From: Jaapia argillacea MUCL 33604
Lineage: Eukaryota; Basidiomycota; Agaricomycetes; Jaapiales; Jaapiaceae
NCBI GenBank assembly: GCA_000697665.1
Contig: KL197719.1
Location: 368,682 to 432,681, forward strand
Reading direction: 5' to 3'
DNA: 64,000 nt
The notes beneath the pieces are model-generated. The model did no database searches and was not told the DNA's origin. It saw only the letters and a list, made by a program, of their open reading frames with translations. The translations under genes and the position numbers were made by a program. Below are positions 9,598-21,100 of the stretch, piece after piece (the stretch's first letter is position 1; every line of letters starts with the position of its first letter).

Positions 9598-11047
9598 TCA
9601 TCCCTGCCAGACAGGAGGTCCGGGGATGGTGTAGTTGGTGAAGGTGGGTGTGGCGTAGATATCGAGAGTAACACCAGGGTCTGATGCCTTGTACGCGCCG
9701 GGGAGGGTGACCAAGTAAGAGCTGGTGGGTGCAGAAGATCCTCCGCCGGTGAGAATCAACTGGGCGCATTCGGGGTAGAATTGTGGCTGGTCGGAGGTGT
9801 GGATTGCAAGGAGCTATAGTAGGATGGTTAGTTGCTGGCGAATAGGTCTCAAGAGTAGAAGTAACCTCGTGACGGAGCATATACTGTCCAGCGGGCAAAG
9901 TGGCCGGGATGGTGGTAGTCCAGCTGTTGTTATTCGCCACGAGTTCGCCTATAGAGATATATTAGAAGTCATGATCCGTCTAGCTCACTCTCGACGTACC
10001 CATAGCCCAAGTTCCGTTGGCGTAATCTCCGCTAATCAGTCCAGCTTGCTCGATCTTGAACTGTGACCGAATTGGTAAGGACGGCAGAGGCTACGGCAAG
10101 ATGATGGGTACATACCCATTCGAGGGTTGAAGTGGTCGCTGTAGTGCAGTTGCTGGGGCACTGGTTCGAAAATATTCAGTAAAGGGATGGGATTTAAGAC
10201 AAAACTAGTCACCTTGGCCATGTAGACCATCACGGGTCCAATCTATGGCGAAGTGAAGGTAAATAACGGATGCGAGCTGCCTCGCCAACGAGCCTCACCG
10301 TATGGGGCCATGTACTAGTGCGGAGAGAGGAGTCAGAAGACCAGACGCGAAGGTAAAATAACTGGGCTCACTTCCAATAGGCTGTGACCTTGGATCCAGC
10401 TGTCGAGAAAGTAAGCGGCTGGGTCGAGTAGTTATGGGCCGAGAGGTTCCTCACCAGCAACTGTAGCGAAGAGTTGGCCGGTTCCAAGGCTGGCTCCGTT
10501 AGAGTTACAAGACAAATTGGGGTCAGTGGGACTGGTCAGGGGGTTGTAGGACTAGGGTGTACATGTTCATTCAGCGAGTTTCATAGACTTTGGCAAAAGG
10601 TAACTCACATCTGGAAAGGGATTAGCTGGTTTTCAAAGCATGGAGATAGAGGCGTACCCTGAAAGCGAGAGCATGGGCGTTGAAACGTTCAGCAATTGAA
10701 ATAAAAAGTCAAACGGAAATCATTACCCATTCGCGCTAGAGTCATGTAAGCGGAGAGCGAGAGACATGAGATTGATAGAGACGAACCTGGATTGAGACTT
10801 GTCCAACGGGAGTGTTGTATGCCTTGAAACTTTACGAATGGTCATCCGTTAGTATTCGGCGCCTCCGAGGTCGCAGCAACGTACCCTTGGTACCATGTGC
10901 CAGCGATGCTGTACGCGAGGACACCGCCGTGGGCAGCGACCTAATTTTTGTATGAGAAAGCGTAAGGACAATCACGAACAAGGCTCTGACCTGAGTCGCA
11001 GAGCTCAAGGCAAGGGCGAGAGCAGTGAGAGCAGAGGAGATGAACAT
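9598..11047 (-). CDS. AA9 lytic polysaccharide monooxygenase
   Basis: A secreted copper enzyme that oxidatively cleaves cellulose or related glucans. The signal peptide MFISSALTALALALSSATQV plus AA is followed by mature His1 in HGGVLAYSIAGTWYQG. The second copper histidine is in WPHTIGPVMVY, and the axial region is QYMLRHELLAIH with QFYPECAQL. Cysteine pairs are visible (SCNSNG, CPSNC, PEC). The protein ends PGPPVWQG with TGA at 9598-9600; there is no CBM1, linker or GPI signal. At least nine short introns are needed. One exon, 10735-10727 (CGCGAATGG), is 9 nt long and supplies REW in SIQREWSYNP; it sits between a donor at 10786 and a donor at 10726. The regioselectivity (C1/C4) cannot be read from this. 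Confidence 0.93.
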
Positions 11048-11113
11048 TTTGCAACTGAGGAGTTGATACTGAGCGGGAGTTCCGTGAAGAAATGAGTACC
11101 GTTGCTCATCGTT

Positions 11114-11120
11114 CTTATAC
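11114..11120 (-). promoter_or_regulatory. TATA-like element of the AA9 gene
   Basis: On the minus strand the sequence reads GGGTATAAGAAC about 70 bases before the AA9 start codon, the usual place for a fungal TATA box. LPMO genes are typically strongly inducible and TATA-driven. No transcript data support it here. Confidence 0.4.
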
Positions 11121-11867
11121 CCTTGGTCGAAGACACCATGGGATGTTCAACAGTCTTGGGGGTAAAACGGGGTTAAATGTCGGTTAGTGCAACGATATGG
11201 TCGACAGCGCCAAGGCGAATGTCAACTTCGGTAGAACCAAGTGGATCAAGCGTCATCTGACGGTCCCCTCGCATTTCAACCGAAGTTTAAGCCTCGTGAT
11301 AGGATGGCAGAGCTCACTTCTCACCGACGAGAACCGGAAACCGACGTTGTCATGAGCTCAAATGCCTCACCAATGCACTTTTCTCGATGAGATTCTTCCG
11401 GAGAACGAAATCCCGAGGATGCACTTTTCCCTCAAAAGACCTGATAGACAGAACCCTCTGACGTACCTCTGTACACTGCCGGTTCGAAGAAAGACACGAT
11501 AAACTCCGAGTTTGACGAGGTGCATTCATCGGCTGGGGAGAAAGCGACATGCTAACAGCGTGAAGCTCCGAAACGAGGTTTGCCAGTAGTACACATGTGA
11601 ATAAATGTAGTAACCAGACAGTTATTCGGGGCGACGATTGGAGTAAAGCGGGATGAAGGTGTTAGGAAAGATATTGGTTTGCATCTTGCTCTCCGTCATA
11701 TGCTGCAGATGTGTATAGTTGAGATCACAAGGAATAATACAGAACAGACCTTCACCTCCAGAAAAAAGCCTTCCACGGCTGAGAAATAAGCCACCGTCGA
11801 ATGGCCTCATCGATAGACATGAACATCGTCATGAATCTCCCATCTGGGAGGCGAGGGTACCGAATTC
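11121..11867. other. Intergenic: AA9 upstream region
   Basis: No gene is supported. Apart from the TATA-like element just to its left, I see only short G-runs (GGGGGT, ACGGGGTT near 11158-11176) that do not match a regulator site well enough to name. Short open frames here lack family resemblance and splice context. Confidence 0.5.
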
Positions 11868-12621
11868 TCAGTCGTCCTCGTGGATGATTATCCTAGGTCC
11901 ATCCGTCACGACCGGCGCCTGCTCAGTCAGCGAGGGTAAGGTGGGGCTATCGCCGGGCAGTGAATGTCCAACGTCTCCATTGTTTCCTTCCTCCGCCCCA
12001 ACCCCCTCATCATCACTCCCTTCTCCTGGCCGCTTGAATACCAGCTCCTTCCCGTTCACCAGTCTCCTCTTCTTGATAGGTCCTCCTGATGCGCTCGCCC
12101 CACCTACAGAAAGGTCGTCCGCCTTTTCACTCGGCACATCCTTCGCCAATCGAGCCTTCTCCTTCTTCTTCTGTCGTTTCGAACGGTTCTTGGCCGTCTT
12201 AGCTTCCGCCTGCTCTTCCCACTCCCGCTTCTTCCTCTCAAACTCTGCTTCAACAGTCTCCTGCAAGGTTTCGAGGTTGGATCGAGGTTGCCGAAAAATG
12301 TGGTGATTTACGTACCTTCTCTGACTGTTCTTCCAACAACTTCAGCCGCTCGTACTCTCTCCGCCTACTTGCTTTGTAGACGTGGAATTCTCCACTGCCA
12401 GCACCAGCGCTAGATCCTTGGACATTCTTCATCATCTCACGAGGAGCTCGGAGGTTCTTATCCTTCGGGGGAGGGGGGACATAGGCGGGTTTACTAGGAT
12501 CTTTCAGTAGCTTCTCAAGCTGGGCTCGCTGGCGATCCAGCGGTGTTTGGGCATGGCGAGAAACGGGTCCTGGTGATGGGGAAGCAGATTTGGAGGCAGC
12601 AATGACCGCTGATGTGGACAT
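11868..12621 (-). CDS. PRKRIP1-like (DUF1168) nuclear protein
   Basis: Two exons, 12621-12316 and 12260-11868, joined in phase 0 (EEQSEK + ETVEAEF). The N-terminal part has QRAQLEKLLKDPSKPAYVPP and GEFHVYKASRRREYERLKLL, the signature region of the DUF1168/PRKR-interacting-protein-1 family. Then comes a strongly basic coiled-coil stretch (FERKKREWEEQAEAKTAKNR) with KKK/KRR nuclear-localisation-like clusters and an acidic tail ending IIIHEDD. Animal PRKRIP1 is a spliceosome-associated helix; a splicing role here is inferred from family only. Confidence 0.85.
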
Positions 12622-12837
12622 GGCGGAATTGAAGGAGGTGGCGGGTCACGCTGTCACACAAGGGTCACGCGCATTGGGCAGTAGAGCAGCCGATAGCGTA
12701 GAAAGGCTTTCAACGATACTATCTACCAACAGGGTCCCGGTGGAGAAGCAATGCATCCATGGGCATGGGATGGATATAACATGGAAGGAGTCTAACAAAT
12801 ACAGAGGGTAGGATGCGGAATATCGAGCAAAGAATCA

Positions 12838-13899
12838 TCATACAACTAAAAATGATCCGAGTCAGAAGGGTCCCGGGAGTTAAGACGAGGGACATACGCA
12901 AGACAGCATTGATGCAACCGTCATTTTCGGGGTTGTTGGTGATCTGAGCGTATTTTCCAAACACGACCTTTCCGCCGGCGGTGACCATCCCAAGTTCTGA
13001 CACATTGACCTCGATGACGGTGCCCTTCGTCAGGACACCAAGTTGTGTGTACATCGGTGACTGGGGGTTCTTTTTAACCCCAATGATTTGAAGTTGGAAG
13101 GTCGCTTTCAGGTCAGCTGATGGCAGTCGATGAGTCGCGGAAGGGATAAGTGGAACGGAATGGAATGGAGCGTACGATGTGTGACATTGGCCTTCTTGTA
13201 CCGCAGAGCCATCGGTCGAATAAATCGCTCCATCTTTACAGGCTTTCTTGTGAACCCTTCACCAACAAACGTTGCCTTCGTGACCATGCGCTTCCATGAC
13301 TTCTTTTTGCTCTTCCCCGTCTTCACCACCTTGAACATCTCATCCTCCGCAATTCCTCTAACTTGAGGTAAAGGAACAGAGAATTTCGCAGCCTTGTCTT
13401 TCCGCTTTTGTTTAATCGCCGTCGACAGCGCCTTGGCGTCCTTTTGACCTTCTCGGTCCAGGAGATATGTGGGAAGGGCACCTTCTGGAACAGCCGAGTC
13501 GTCGGCTTGCTTGACATTCCGTTCGTCGTGCGCCTTGAGTGTCTTCTTCATTTGGACTTTCTGAGCATGTCGTTTAGCGTGCAGAAGTTTGGCCTTGAGA
13601 CCGAAAGTCTTCTGGGCTACCGCAGAGGAGTGATGTACGGCTCGAGCCTCACGCTTTCGCCTGAACAGTGAGCGGGTAAGCAAATGCGAGGGGGACAGGA
13701 CACAGGGATGGGACGCACTTTCGTTCGTAGTAATCTAACCGCCGTCCATGGCGTTTAATATGCTCCTCGATATACTCGTTCTGGGGACGTAATGTTAGAA
13801 CTGCACACTTTGTGTATGATAGTCAATCGTACCTGAGGCTATAGAGAATAAAAACGTTAGATGGAACATTTTGTGCGGAATATTTTTGGGGCTTACCAT
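12838..13899 (-). CDS. NSA2: Ribosome biogenesis protein Nsa2 (60S assembly)
   Basis: Nsa2 acts in nuclear maturation of the large ribosomal subunit and ITS2/27S processing. The canonical N-terminus [20 protein letters not shown] is only obtained from three pieces: exon 1 is just ATG (13899-13897 plus any 5' UTR), exon 2 is 6 nt (13838-13833, Pro-Gln), and exon 3 starts at 13780. The rest reads [97 protein letters not shown] and ends INAVLLV, with the last codons on a separate short exon (stop 12840-12838). Length and ends match the family exactly. It is divergent from YIP1, with 122 bases between start codons. Confidence 0.95.
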
Positions 13900-14021
13900 G
13901 GTCGAGGAGAAGTGAGCCAAGTAAACAAGTGTCAACAAGATGGGTGCCGACACTTGGACACGTCCACTGCGTCAAGCCACCTCACTGAACTCATTCATCC
14001 TTTGCCTCTCTATCCTCAAAA
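13900..14021. promoter_or_regulatory. Shared divergent promoter NSA2 / YIP1
   Basis: Only 122 bases separate the start codons of the two divergently read genes, so both promoters and both 5' leaders must lie here. No TATA box is evident, as is usual for housekeeping gene pairs. Co-regulation is inference. Confidence 0.5.
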
Positions 14022-14977
14022 ATGTGGCAGGATAATAACCCATATGGCGCCTCGACATCACAAAACTCATTCTACAGCCAGCCCGCTCAGGCCCCTCCAC
14101 TCCAGTTTTACTCCCCAACTCCTGATCCGAACGGTTTCTACCCTGGTTCCCGTTCAAGTTTAGAAGGAAATGTCAACGCCCAGGGATCTATGTCTCAGCA
14201 TGGAGCTGCACCGGCGTACGGAGGCAATATTCAACCCACGGGTGGTTGGTGGACCGCTTTTGGGACAGGTGGATTTGAAGGAGAACCACCGTTGCTGGAA
14301 GGTTCGGAGACGTTTTAGCTTTCTATCACGTTCAACACGCTCACCATCTTTGTAGAGCTCGGAATCAACTTCTCTCATATTCGCGCAAAGTCATTAGCGG
14401 TTTTGAATCCCCTGAGACGCGTCGATGAGCACATTATGGACGATGCTGACCTGGCAGGCCCGCTGCTATTTTGTTTCTGTTTTGCTACGTTCCTCCTACT
14501 TGTGAGCTCTCTATCAAAGTCTGCCATCCCCCAGACTTTTGATCATTCGATACAGTCCGGGAAGCTCCAGTTTGGTTACATCTACGGCGTTGCCCTCCTC
14601 GGATCCATTTCTATATATTTTCTGCTAAACGTCATGGCCGAACAAGCCATTGACGCCTATCGCGTCGTATCTGTCCTCGGATATTGTTTGCTACCCATGG
14701 TGGGCGTAGGTGCTGTTAGCGTGCTGTTGACTCTCGAGTGCGTCGATTCCCTTTGCTAGTCGAAACTTCCACTGAATGAGATGTTACTAGTGGTATATTG
14801 GGCTATGGTCTGTCGTGCGTGTCAATCATCTGGTGCACCTACGCAGCATCAGGGATTTTCGTGGCAGTCTTGCGGATGTCAGACCAACGATTACTAGTCG
14901 CTTATCCCGTTGGCCTACTATACGGTTGCTTCGCCTTACTGAGCGTCTTTAGCGATGGGGGCGCCTCGGGAAAGTAG
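14022..14977 (+). CDS. YIP1: Yip1 family Golgi/ER Rab-associated membrane protein
   Basis: Yip1 (YIPF5) is a five-span membrane protein that binds Ypt/Rab GTPases and Yif1 in COPII vesicle formation. Exon 1 (14022-14301) is a Pro/Gln/Tyr-rich cytosolic part (MWQDNNPYGASTSQN, FEGEPPLLE). Exon 2 (from 14356) gives ELGINFSHIRAKSLAVLNPL and the hallmark DADLAGPLLFC; the next gives SGKLQFGYIYGVALLGSISI; the last (IWCTYAASGIFVA...VAYPVGLLYGCFALLSVF) ends ASGK, TAG 14975-14977. Three introns are needed, all GT-AG with agreeing phase. Motifs match Yip1 rather than Yif1 or Yip4/5. Confidence 0.93.
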
Positions 14978-15192
14978 TAATGTGTAGATTTTCTTCTCGG
15001 TTTTGCCTTACACTCCCAGACACTACTATCTGAAATTGCGTGGATGAAATTGAGTGAGGTTGCTACAAGTGAGGCGGCTGGTATGGTACAAAAATGACTG
15101 TTGAAAGTTCGTATTACTCGACTGACGATACTACGATAGATGCAATGGGTAGATATAATGTGTAGGCTCGAAAAGAGATGAACTCCGGCTAA

Positions 15193-18100
15193 TTATGACG
15201 ACGTCGAATCCTCCTTCACCCGCAGCTGCTTGCTGTATAGTTCCAGAAGCGCCTTCATGATTTCCTCAAGCGGTTTCGTCGCGTACTCGTGCACGTATTG
15301 CGGCAAAGAGTCTTCCAGATTGAACCCAGCCTTCTTCATGAAAAATGGATGGGTTATATCTGGTGTCGCTTCTCCGAGTTGACGCATTGTCAGACGCTCG
15401 ATGCGCCGAGCCTTGGGTCGATACACAAGTGTACCCGGCTCGACAGGCGATGCAAGGGTGGGTGAGCTCGGTTGTGAAAGAGCTGTGGCCCCAGTCGAGG
15501 GACCGATGGGGCTTGAAGTTAAGATCGAGGGAACATCCTTAGACTTTGAGTTGAAGATCAACGCGGACGGGGACCTCGAATGCGAGGTAGCACTGGACTT
15601 TATGAGTGACGCACGAGGGGATTGTGGGGGTGAATTTCTTGGCATGCCGTCGGGGATGTGGAGGGAATGCAAGTCCTCGGCCACCTTACGACCCATCGAA
15701 GCTGATAGTGATGTGACAGGGCTCAGTGGGGTCAGCCGATCAGACGATGCTTGCGCCTGGTCCATCTCCCTCGCAAAGTTTTTGCGAAGAACAGTCAGCC
15801 AGGAATAGAGGGATATGTTCAGCGTGATATAAATGTCTTCCTGGGTTTTGACGCCGCTTCGTCTGAACTTGCTGTTGAACGAGTATTCGAGGGTCTTCGC
15901 CAGACCATCGACAAATTCCTTGCTCGACATATTCATGTCCATCGATGGCAAGCCGAAGATAATAGCCTCTGGTGCGGCCCTAGTCAAGAAATAAAGCCAG
16001 CGCTTGGCATCGAGGGGAGCATCCTGGGGATTAGGGCCATAGCTGAGTTGATTGAATCGAGAAACGGTTATGGATTGGAAAGACAGATTCAGGTCCCGCT
16101 GTAGCGGCAGACGGTCAGATTCAACAATTCTCGCAAGACTCGCGCGAACGTCACATCCAACAAACTGGGCCATCTCGGGATCGGTCATAGCACGAGGGAA
16201 GACGACGAGACGCAGGAAGTCCAGCCGTAAACTCATACGCTGTCGTATGACATATGAGAACCCGGACTCTGCCTCCTTGAATCGAGTTCGAGCGGAGTGG
16301 AGCATTGCGCTCGCGACAGCAGACAGAGGATTGTCGGGCTTCGGAGATTGAGCGGTACGGAAGGCCTTGGACTCCCGGCTCGCTCCGGCACGTTGTAGAT
16401 CCATATTGGCCTTGAACTTGTTGGCATACGAGACCAGCCTCGGAATAGTCCCCACAGTTAAGATAGCGATGACTTCACCACCAGAAATAGCAAAAGACAG
16501 GTGAAGTGGTCGGTCTTCATCAGCAACGTGAGGAGACACCATCGACCAATCATCGTATGCCAACACTTCCAGAGGGTCCGCCCTATGGAGACATCCTCAG
16601 TATATGCATCACAAGGAAGTATCCAATACTCACCTATATTGTAGTAGCTTTCGATTCTCTGATTCCAGCAAGATATCCAGGGCACCACTCGTCATAGACA
16701 GCTCGAGTAACTTTTCCAAGTCATCTCCATCAGCGGCACCCCCTTCCCTTCGACGAATTGTTTGGAATACGAAGCTGGGAACGTTGGCATGGCCGGAAAC
16801 GTTTCCGCTGGCAGAAATGGACAGATCGGCGACAGATAGTGACAATTCAGAAAAAACCTCGGTCAACCTCGTCCGAACAACCACATTTCTAAGATCCAAG
16901 CCAACCGTACTGATTGACTGACCCAAGTCGACGTCCAGCTTGATCTGTCGCACTCGAATGAGGAGTACCGTGCTGAATTGATGTTTCGTGGTCGGGGATA
17001 TACTTGGGAGAGGTATCGCCGACTTCGCAGGGGTGCTTGGTATCGCGATGCCTTGGCCGCTGAAGAGCGGAATCCGATCCAACCAAACGGCTTTAAAACA
17101 AAGAACGTCTTGTAGACGCGAGAATCGCACGCCGCCAGCAAACTCCGTGTCAAGCACAAATGATACCGAGCTGATACCTTCGCCGCTCGCACTTTCGACC
17201 TTTGCGAAAGTCGTAGAACAAACCAAATTCCTCGCATCGAGTCGGACACAGTCCTCACTTAAGAACCCATGCTTCAAACCCACGGTTAAACCCGCTACAC
17301 TAGCAGTGAAGGTCACCTGCTTCGCTCCGGGAGTGATGTTGACAACGAAGCCGCCGCTATCCCAATGAAGACCGGCAATCACATTGACATCCGGTTGACA
17401 GGTCAGTTCGAGTTTTGACTGATCAATGCGAAGACTGAAACTGATCTGTATTGAGGAGACATTTCGGGCTTGACTTTCGATGACAGTGGGATGCTGTTCA
17501 TCGAATGGGAAGGAAGGAGTCTGAGGCATATGCTGCCAGGTGGAGATTCGCATGCGATCCTCGACGTGCCTAACAACATCCGTCAAGAAAGGAAGGAGGG
17601 TGGGTCGAAGAGTATTTTGGCTTGAGTGGATTGTGGACTTGAAAATGAGCACGGAGGGTTCCGTTTCAATGACCCCGCCCATCTTTTGGGCCGCAGGAGT
17701 GGCGCGATACTCTCCCCAGACAGAGACAACAGGCAAGTTGATGATTTCCGCCCCATACTCCCAGGCTGGTTCGTCTGTTATCTCCGAGATACCCACGGAG
17801 ATTGTTCTCGTCCTTCGACCGCTTGAAGACACATGATGGACGCGGACCTTGCCACTGAGGAAGGTAAGCGATGTCAGGATATTGGATGTGGGGAGAGCAC
17901 TGTATTGTATGTCAGTGGGAGTTTTGTGGGGATGTGGAGTCACGTTTGAAGGGGTTGTAGTGCGAGGGATGTTAGCCGCTAATCTCTCCACTCTTTCCTT
18001 CCCCTGCCGGTAAACATCAATGAGGGAGAAAACGTAGTCGGGAATGGTGGAATCCAGATCCAAAACGAAGCCGCTGACGCTGGCGGATACCCGAACTTTG

Positions 18101-21100
18101 CGAGACGTTGGAGACGGGTTAAGACGAAGGTGAGCTGTCATTTCTGGGTAAAGAAGTCTGTTCTGGGACTTGTGGTGTTCCCCTGAGAAATCCGACGCTC
18201 TAGACTGGCTGAAACTGGAGGGGATCAGCGCAAAGGAATGGCAACAGAAGGCAGGGAACTCACTGAGACACGAATTGAAAAGAAAAGGCTTTCATAACGG
18301 CAGCCCCACTTTCGCCGCGATGAGTGTTGAACGCGAAGGATTTGATAGAAAATAGGAACGCTCGAACTGCATTGGAGTCCTCACTCTTTGGCTGAGGGAG
18401 GCCCAGTTCTTGATCAAGAGCTAAAGGGAAGGCAACCCCGATATTCTTCATGGTGAAGTTCACGTTATAGCTATGCAGCCAGGATGATGACGGTTCCAAC
18501 TGCTTGTCCCTGACTTTGAGGTCGAAAGTGGTCATTAGCTGCTTTGTTTTCTCCCTGAAGTGTGCAAGCTCTGTGGCGCGTTCTTCTCTCCGCACAAGTA
18601 TCTCTGCCTGCGGGGTTTGTCAGTTTTCTTCACACTGGGAGTAATATACGCTAGGCTGACCTGTAAGTGATCAACGAAATCACCAATCTCGCCAATGGAG
18701 CTCGGTTGCATGACGGCGTGAATTTTTGTTACCGCAAGTTCGAGAGTGCGATCCGATTTGGATGTCGCCACAGAGTGACCTGCACTTGCTTTGAAGTCAA
18801 TTGAGACGAAAGCAGTCTGACGACTTCTGTTCAGAGTGGGGTCTCGAATGAAAGCGCTAGACCTTGGGGCCAAGGATAGCGCTAGATCTGAGAAGCCAAA
18901 ACTCCACGAATTCCCAATATCTGTGCTGATTTCACCACCAATGTCATTGCACTCGAAGAAGAGCATAGATGAGGCCCCTTCCAGCCCAATACGAAACCCT
19001 CTCATTTTCAGCGATCCGGTGAATTTCCAAGGGATGGCAGGCTTTGCCGGTTTTTTCGAAGGCGAAGAGGGGTATTTTGCTCTTGTCTGCTGGACTAGGA
19101 GTACAAGATCGTCAAAATCTTGACCAAACTTTTGCTGTACCAGAACGACAACATCCCAGTGGGAGGGCCGGAGTTTGGTGTAGAAAAATTCCATGGATGC
19201 CGATAACTGGATGTTATACTCGTCGTAGTGTCCTGTCACAACGATGGCAGGGAGCTTCAGCCTGACTCGATCATTGGACAGCGTATCCTTTGGTCTCGAA
19301 GAAACACTGATAACCTGAGATCCCAATTGAACCCCAAAAGAATGCGATAATTTCCGAAGTGGTGTGGCGGACGCCCTCATGTATGTTGTGGCCGATTTAA
19401 CGTCCCACGAAAGCCAAGTATCAGGCATGATCTGAAGCAGAATACCGAGGTGGGAAACGGCGAGATGTGCGTGAACGATGGGGTGCTTTCTGGACGATTG
19501 TCGAGATGGGCCAGTATCCTTATTGGGCCGCGCACTCAGCTCCACCAGGAGGGAATCCACCATGGATTTCATGGCGGGCAAGTAATCGGCCTTCCAGTCC
19601 TCCACAAATCGGTAAAGGCGAAGTGCGCTGCGGGGCACTGCTAATTGGACCGTATCTACGAACCCGACGGTGCGCAGCACGGCAGGCTGTACGCCATCCT
19701 GATTCACGACGATACTGGCTTTACCACCAGAAACGACGAAGGATGCCAGGATGTCGTGATCGTTCGCATTTGACATTTCGGCCGTTGCTCGTGCTCGGAT
19801 GAAAACATCGCGGAAGATCCCTGAAACGCCCAGAGAGTAACTTTGAGCGCCTTTGACATGGCGCACCAGAGCGCTCGAGGCTACACTCAAGCCAGATGTT
19901 CCCATCTCAGAAGTCAGACTCTCCGCCACAGCCCGAACCCGGAGGGAATCGATGGCAAGCATCGCCTCTATGAACAAAGGTGGTCTCGAGACAGCTGAGG
20001 GTGGTAGTTTGGGGCTGCTGTAGGGTCCTGTGGGAGGAGTGGTGGGTGACGGATGGAAGGCGACATAGGCATGATGGGCTCGGATGGAGTTATGCAAAAA
20101 ATGAACAAAAGGAGGGAAGATGTTGGCGTGCAATCTGCCAAATGAAATCTTCAAGGCAACTTGACAAAAGAGCTCCGGAACCAGATCCCCCCTGGCCGAC
20201 GACTTGGACGACGAAGCGTGAACCATCTCTGACAGGCTGGTGTTTACTGCCACAGTGAAAGTGTCAACTGTGAGCTCACTGCACAAAACCTGGGGAGCCG
20301 TCTGGACCAGGGCAGACAAGTGGTACATTTGAAACACCACAGCTCGGAAGGGGGGAGAGCGAGTATTGGGAGAATGGACCAAAGGGGCGGAGAGAGCGAG
20401 CAGCTTCTCAACCAGAAGTATATCGGGGGGACCTTGAGAATCGAGATCGGTGGAGAGGGCGAGGATTTGGTCATGTAAGAATGCTCTCGTCTCTTCGGCA
20501 CTTCTGTAAGACTCAGGATGGGCTAGGGATTGCCTTTCTGGTGCACTCAGTTGTCGGAGACATTGTCGAAGGTGCAAGAGAACTTTGAAGGCCGTGCTTG
20601 TCCGTAGCTGTCGTGGGCGACCGACCTGCACAAGGTAGGATGGCTGCATTGTTGAAAGAGGGTCGACAACCGACTTGTTTCGAGCCATGTCGAGAATCCG
20701 TCTGACGATTTTATAACGCACTGCACGTGCATAATCGCTTGCTCGCTTTTGCGCAGCGGTCACGGCATGAATTTGACCGGCCAGCGCTAGATGGGCGGCT
20801 AATAAATGTTGCGAGGTACCATAACCAGCGTGCGCGGAAGTCGAATCGCAAAATACATGAACTTCGTCATTCTTGACCCCGATCTGAAAGGATCTCGCAT
20901 GGGCTCCACAAACGAGATCTAACGGGAATTGCGGGCGACCTCCTCTCCTAATCTTTTCGGCCTGGATTGTCCCAAGGACAATCGAGGGGCTGTCCAAAGT
21001 GAATGTCAATTCCCGTCGCTGGTCAGTTAGAAGTGAGCTAATATCGCCTTTGACGCGGCAACCCTCCGCTTGGAGTTCAGCGACAGCAAGTGTATGTTTG

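Noticed and set aside
9598-11047. Secondary-metabolite or CAZyme cluster around the AA9 gene
   Set aside because: Neighbours are Rmt2, a PRKRIP1-like protein and Nsa2, all housekeeping; no further CAZyme adjoins it.
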